From an uncultured Prevotellaceae bacterium (GTDB lineage: Bacteria > Bacteroidota > Bacteroidia > Bacteroidales > Bacteroidaceae): a DNA stretch of 35,677 nt. Both the position numbers and the translations under genes were made by a program. Numbering within the stretch: the stretch's first letter is position 1; each line of letters opens with the position of its first letter. This document shows, piece by piece, positions 33,706 through 35,677 of the stretch. Under the pieces are notes generated by a model. It was not told where the DNA came from, ran no database searches, and saw only the letters and a program-made list of their open reading frames with translations. The stretch is taken from assembly GCA_900318915.1 (NCBI GenBank), contig ONMI01000016.1, positions 1-35,677 of the forward strand. The letters are read 5' to 3'.

Positions 33706-34277
33706 CGTGGTGGCTGTTTTGATTGGTAGTAGGCTTTAATCTTTTTCGCAAGCAGGTTCTTGGCTCTGCTGAACTGAGAACAGGAGGTACCTGTCTTGAT
33801 GCCGAGCAGCTGTGCTATCTCCTGATGGCTCTTGTTTTCAAAGACATAGAGGTTGAACACGGAGCGGTAGCCAGCGGGCAGCTCGCGTATCATCTGGTGT
33901 AACACTTCCGGCGGAAGGTCGCTAATGCTGGGGTCTTCGTCTTCTTCCACTTCATCGGCCACGTCCCGGTCTAAAGGGGTGAACTCTGTATGGTGTTTTT
34001 TGCGGAGGAACCGTAATGACTGGTTCACTGCTGTCTTTGTGGCCCATGCCTGCAGAGATCCCGCGCCGCGGTATTGGAAGTCGCGGATGTGTGAGATGAT
34101 GTTCACCATCGCATCCTGAAACACGTCTTTCAGGTCTTCATCATCGGCGATGTAGCGGGCGCAGACCCCCGCCAGGTAGTCGGCGTAGAGGGTATAGAAG
34201 TCTTTCAGAGCGGCATTTTCGCCGCTCTGCAGACGTCTGGCCAGGCGTTCTTCTTTATCGCCGATGAAAAATCGCAC
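33702..34277 (-). CDS. ECF RNA polymerase sigma factor, probable ECF21/Das-type
   Basis: This 191-residue protein is a two-domain extracytoplasmic-function sigma factor. Region 2 (about 22-95) has the core-binding and -10 recognition helix pattern DLKDVFQDAMVNIISHI followed by GSLQAWATKTAVNQSLRFLRKK. An acidic linker (about 106-120, EVEEDEDPS) leads to region 4 (about 122-181), with ELPAGYRSVFNLYVFEN and the helix-turn-helix SHQEIAQLLGIKTGTSCSQFSRAK for -35 contact, cited here by its ends. It starts 25 bases after the NigD-like gene and overlaps the anti-sigma/barrel gene by 4 bases. It is expected to be held inactive by that partner. The ECF21 assignment rests on context. Confidence 0.9.
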   Translation of the reverse strand: MRFFIGDKEERLARRLQSGENAALKDFYTLYADYLAGVCARYIADDEDLKDVFQDAMVNIISHIRDFQYRGAGSLQAWATKTAVNQSLRFLRKKHHTEFTPLDRDVADEVEEDEDPSISDLPPEVLHQMIRELPAGYRSVFNLYVFENKSHQEIAQLLGIKTGTSCSQFSRAKNLLAKKIKAYYQSKQPPR

Positions 34278-34302
34278 GTGGGTTGTTGCTTCTCGATACT
34301 AC

Positions 34303-35067
34303 TCAGTGTCCTTCCGATGTGCTCGACACGTTGCCTTTGTTTTGGCGGAATTTGAACTGCGTCGTTTTGGTGCCGGAGTAAGATTTCCACTCCAGGGTCA
34401 GTGTGGCATAGTCCTGGTCGCTGGGTGCCATCATCCAGTCGGCCAGTTTGAAGGCTACAAGGGCATCGCCCGTTTGTCCCTCGGTGTCGCCTTGGGCATC
34501 GTGGTAGAGGGTGAAATAATAGGGGGTGTTCACGTCTGTGCGGTGCACCAGGTTCACTCTGTGTTCAGCCTTTCCTCCCCAGCGGGTGCGGAAGCGCAGC
34601 GTCAGGTAGCCGTCTTCGGCCACCGTCGTCCAATCGTCGACTATCTCCAGCGGGTCGTCTCCGTATATCTGCAGGTTCTCCTCCGCACTGTACATGCCTT
34701 CCACCACCGGCTTGGTGAGGATGGAGTCTATCCAGTTGACGAAGACACAGGGCATGCCCGAAGTGGCACTGCCTTTCTCAATATCCGACGGCGTGGCTTG
34801 GCGGTAGTTGACCAGTGCCCTTACTTCCTTGGTGCCGAAGGGCGACTGCCGCAAATTGACGGGCCAGAGGGTGGTGCTGTCGTTGAGCTGCATGATGAAG
34901 CCTGTGTTGTCGGCATTCGGCTTTACGGTTACCAGTGCATTGGGTTGGTCAATTGGGCAAATGGCCAGATAGTCGTCGTCATAGTCGTCGTCGCTCAGGC
35001 AACTTTGCAGGAACAGAATCGGGGCCATCAAGGTGAGACCTATGAAAAGGGAATGAATTCGTTTCAT
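34303..35067 (-). CDS. NigD-like lipoprotein with probable surface-export signal
   Basis: This 254-residue protein has a lipoprotein signal peptide ending FLQSC (Cys23 lipidated). Directly after the Cys comes LSDDDYDDDY. A Ser followed by three acidic residues at this place matches the lipoprotein export signal S(D/E)3 described in Bacteroides for surface-exposed, vesicle-enriched lipoproteins. The mature part resembles NigD-like proteins, with an N-terminal small beta domain and a C-terminal beta-sandwich. It is the first gene of the sigma/anti-sigma operon and has a -7 box at 35100-35107. The molecular role is unknown; a surface sensor input or an effector of the sigma regulon is an inference. 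Confidence 0.8.
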   Translation of the reverse strand: MKRIHSLFIGLTLMAPILFLQSCLSDDDYDDDYLAICPIDQPNALVTVKPNADNTGFIMQLNDSTTLWPVNLRQSPFGTKEVRALVNYRQATPSDIEKGSATSGMPCVFVNWIDSILTKPVVEGMYSAEENLQIYGDDPLEIVDDWTTVAEDGYLTLRFRTRWGGKAEHRVNLVHRTDVNTPYYFTLYHDAQGDTEGQTGDALVAFKLADWMMAPSDQDYATLTLEWKSYSGTKTTQFKFRQNKGNVSSTSEGH

Positions 35068-35099
35068 AATTTTTTTTTAGCATTTACCCTTATAAATCG

Positions 35100-35107
35100 C
35101 AAAAGTA
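35100..35107 (-). promoter_or_regulatory. Candidate -7 box of the NigD-sigma-anti-sigma operon
   Basis: The minus strand reads TACTTTTG, matching TAnnTTTG, 32 bases before the NigD-like start codon. This is the housekeeping-type box; whether the ECF factor also drives its own operon cannot be decided from one site. Confidence 0.5.
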
Positions 35108-35114
35108 ACAATTC

Positions 35115-35378
35115 TTGCATGCCTGTCCAAAAAAAGTTTTAGGCGCTTATGCAAAAAAGGGTGCATCATCTTGTGTGCTTTTGGCCGACCTCGATATCGA
35201 GAAGGCTGGTGTCGACCTGCTCTATAAGTGCTGCGAAGGTCTCATCAACGACCCCACCACCTATGAGATCATGATTGCCTATCTGAAGGACGAGGAAGAG
35301 GATCTCTACTGGAGCCAGGGCGCTCTGGAGCTGATAGAGAAGATAGGTCAGCAGAACTGGCTTTTCACCCAGGATTAA
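35115..35378 (+). pseudogene. Probable 3' remnant of a ferritin-like (bacterioferritin-type) gene
   Basis: From about 35184 to the stop, the translation (ADLDIEKAG ... YLKDEEEDLYWSQGALELIEKIGQQN, shown by its ends) resembles the last two helices of bacterioferritin-like proteins, with the typical DEEE-x2-YW and LIEKIG pattern of the final helix. A complete protein would need roughly 90 more residues at the N terminus, but the sequence upstream is AT-rich, unrelated, and runs into the promoter of the divergent lipoprotein gene. The frame opens only with a weak TTG at 35115 (other GTG/TTG codons at 35175 and 35181), and no ATG begins it. A decayed 5'-deleted gene fits best; a short expressed protein is possible. 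Confidence 0.5.
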
Positions 35379-35396
35379 TCCCTAAAGATAACAATT

Positions 35397-35573
35397 ATGA
35401 AAGAGCAAGTATTACAGGCCATGCGCGAGGCCGGCAAGCCCGTCTCGGCAGGCGATGTGACCAAGGCACTGGGTGCCGACCGCAAGGAAGTGGACAAGGC
35501 TTTCGCTGCTCTGAAGAAGGAAGGCGCCATTGTGTCGCCCGTCCGCTGCAAGTGGGAGCCTGCAGAAAAATAA
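35397..35573 (+). CDS. Small winged-helix protein, 58 residues
   Basis: The product begins MKEQVLQAMREAGKPVSAGD and continues with an ADRKEVDKAFAALKKEGAIV segment. This is a helix-turn-helix followed by a short wing (VSPVRCKWEP), the pattern of a minimal winged-helix DNA-binding domain with no other domain attached. Such small proteins are widespread in Bacteroidales with no established role. It starts 18 bases after the ferritin-like remnant in the same direction and has no TAnnTTTG box of its own directly upstream, so it may once have been co-transcribed with that gene. The ATG at 35397 is the only sensible start. Confidence 0.75.
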   Translation: MKEQVLQAMREAGKPVSAGDVTKALGADRKEVDKAFAALKKEGAIVSPVRCKWEPAEK

Positions 35574-35677
35574 AATCCGACCTATAGCTCATTTTGCAGG
35601 ATGAGACATAGCTCAAAGTTCTGTTATTCATGCGTTTTCCTTGATTCAAACGTTTCAGGTCACAAATTGATGGTTGA

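Noticed and set aside
35574-35677. Short inverted repeat CTCAT/ATGAG near 35590-35612
   Set aside because: A 5-bp stem in AT-rich sequence at the window edge is expected by chance.

Overview
The window reads as the chromosome of a Bacteroidota bacterium, most likely Bacteroidales and plausibly Prevotellaceae. The evidence is: promoter -7 boxes of the form TAnnTTTG (the primary sigma factor type of this phylum) in front of most transcription units, few Shine-Dalgarno sequences, a glycine-lipid acyltransferase pair, a NigD-type lipoprotein, a DUF4292 lipoprotein, and an ECF sigma factor paired with an anti-sigma factor fused to an outer-membrane barrel. Species cannot be fixed from the sequence alone.

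Layout. (1) 1-11354, minus strand: the division and cell wall (dcw) cluster in transcription order mraZ, rsmH, an ftsL-like gene, ftsI, murE, mraY, murD, ftsW, murG and the first 179 codons of murC, which runs off the left edge. Three 10-bp-spaced MraZ operator repeats sit just upstream of the mraZ -7 box, and murG has a second candidate promoter. (2) 11617-16043, plus: two acyltransferases matching GlsA and GlsB (glycine lipid synthesis), then a large secreted beta-helix protein. (3) 16056-17393, minus: dGTPase. (4) 17529-22434, plus: dut, a TPR protein, a DUF4292 lipoprotein and an EnvC-like protein with a degenerate LytM domain, closely spaced or overlapping. (5) 22475-23536, minus: an ArgE-like M20 deacylase. 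(6) 23632-27242, plus: acyl-CoA synthetase, prfB, a 47-residue membrane peptide and a CYTH protein, whose end overlaps a convergent VanZ-like gene. (7) 27711-31433, plus: two tandem sodium:neurotransmitter-type symporters and a membrane-anchored triple helix-hairpin-helix protein; then a HIT hydrolase on minus. (8) 32084-32368, plus: a small lipoprotein ending in a DnaJ-like cysteine motif. (9) 32380-35107, minus: a NigD-like lipoprotein, an ECF sigma factor and an anti-sigma/beta-barrel fusion. (10) Right edge, plus: what looks like the 3' end of a decayed ferritin-like gene and a 58-residue winged-helix protein.

How the genes work together. Most of the window serves the cell envelope: peptidoglycan precursor synthesis and septal synthases, membrane lipids, a probable amidase activator, and an envelope-spanning regulator. 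The most interesting part is region 9. Its architecture matches the dual membrane-spanning anti-sigma (Dma) family with an ECF21-type sigma partner, known from Bacteroides thetaiotaomicron for control of outer membrane vesicle formation. Here it is preceded in the same operon by a NigD-like lipoprotein with an apparent surface-export signal. No tRNA, rRNA, CRISPR array, insertion sequence or prophage was seen.
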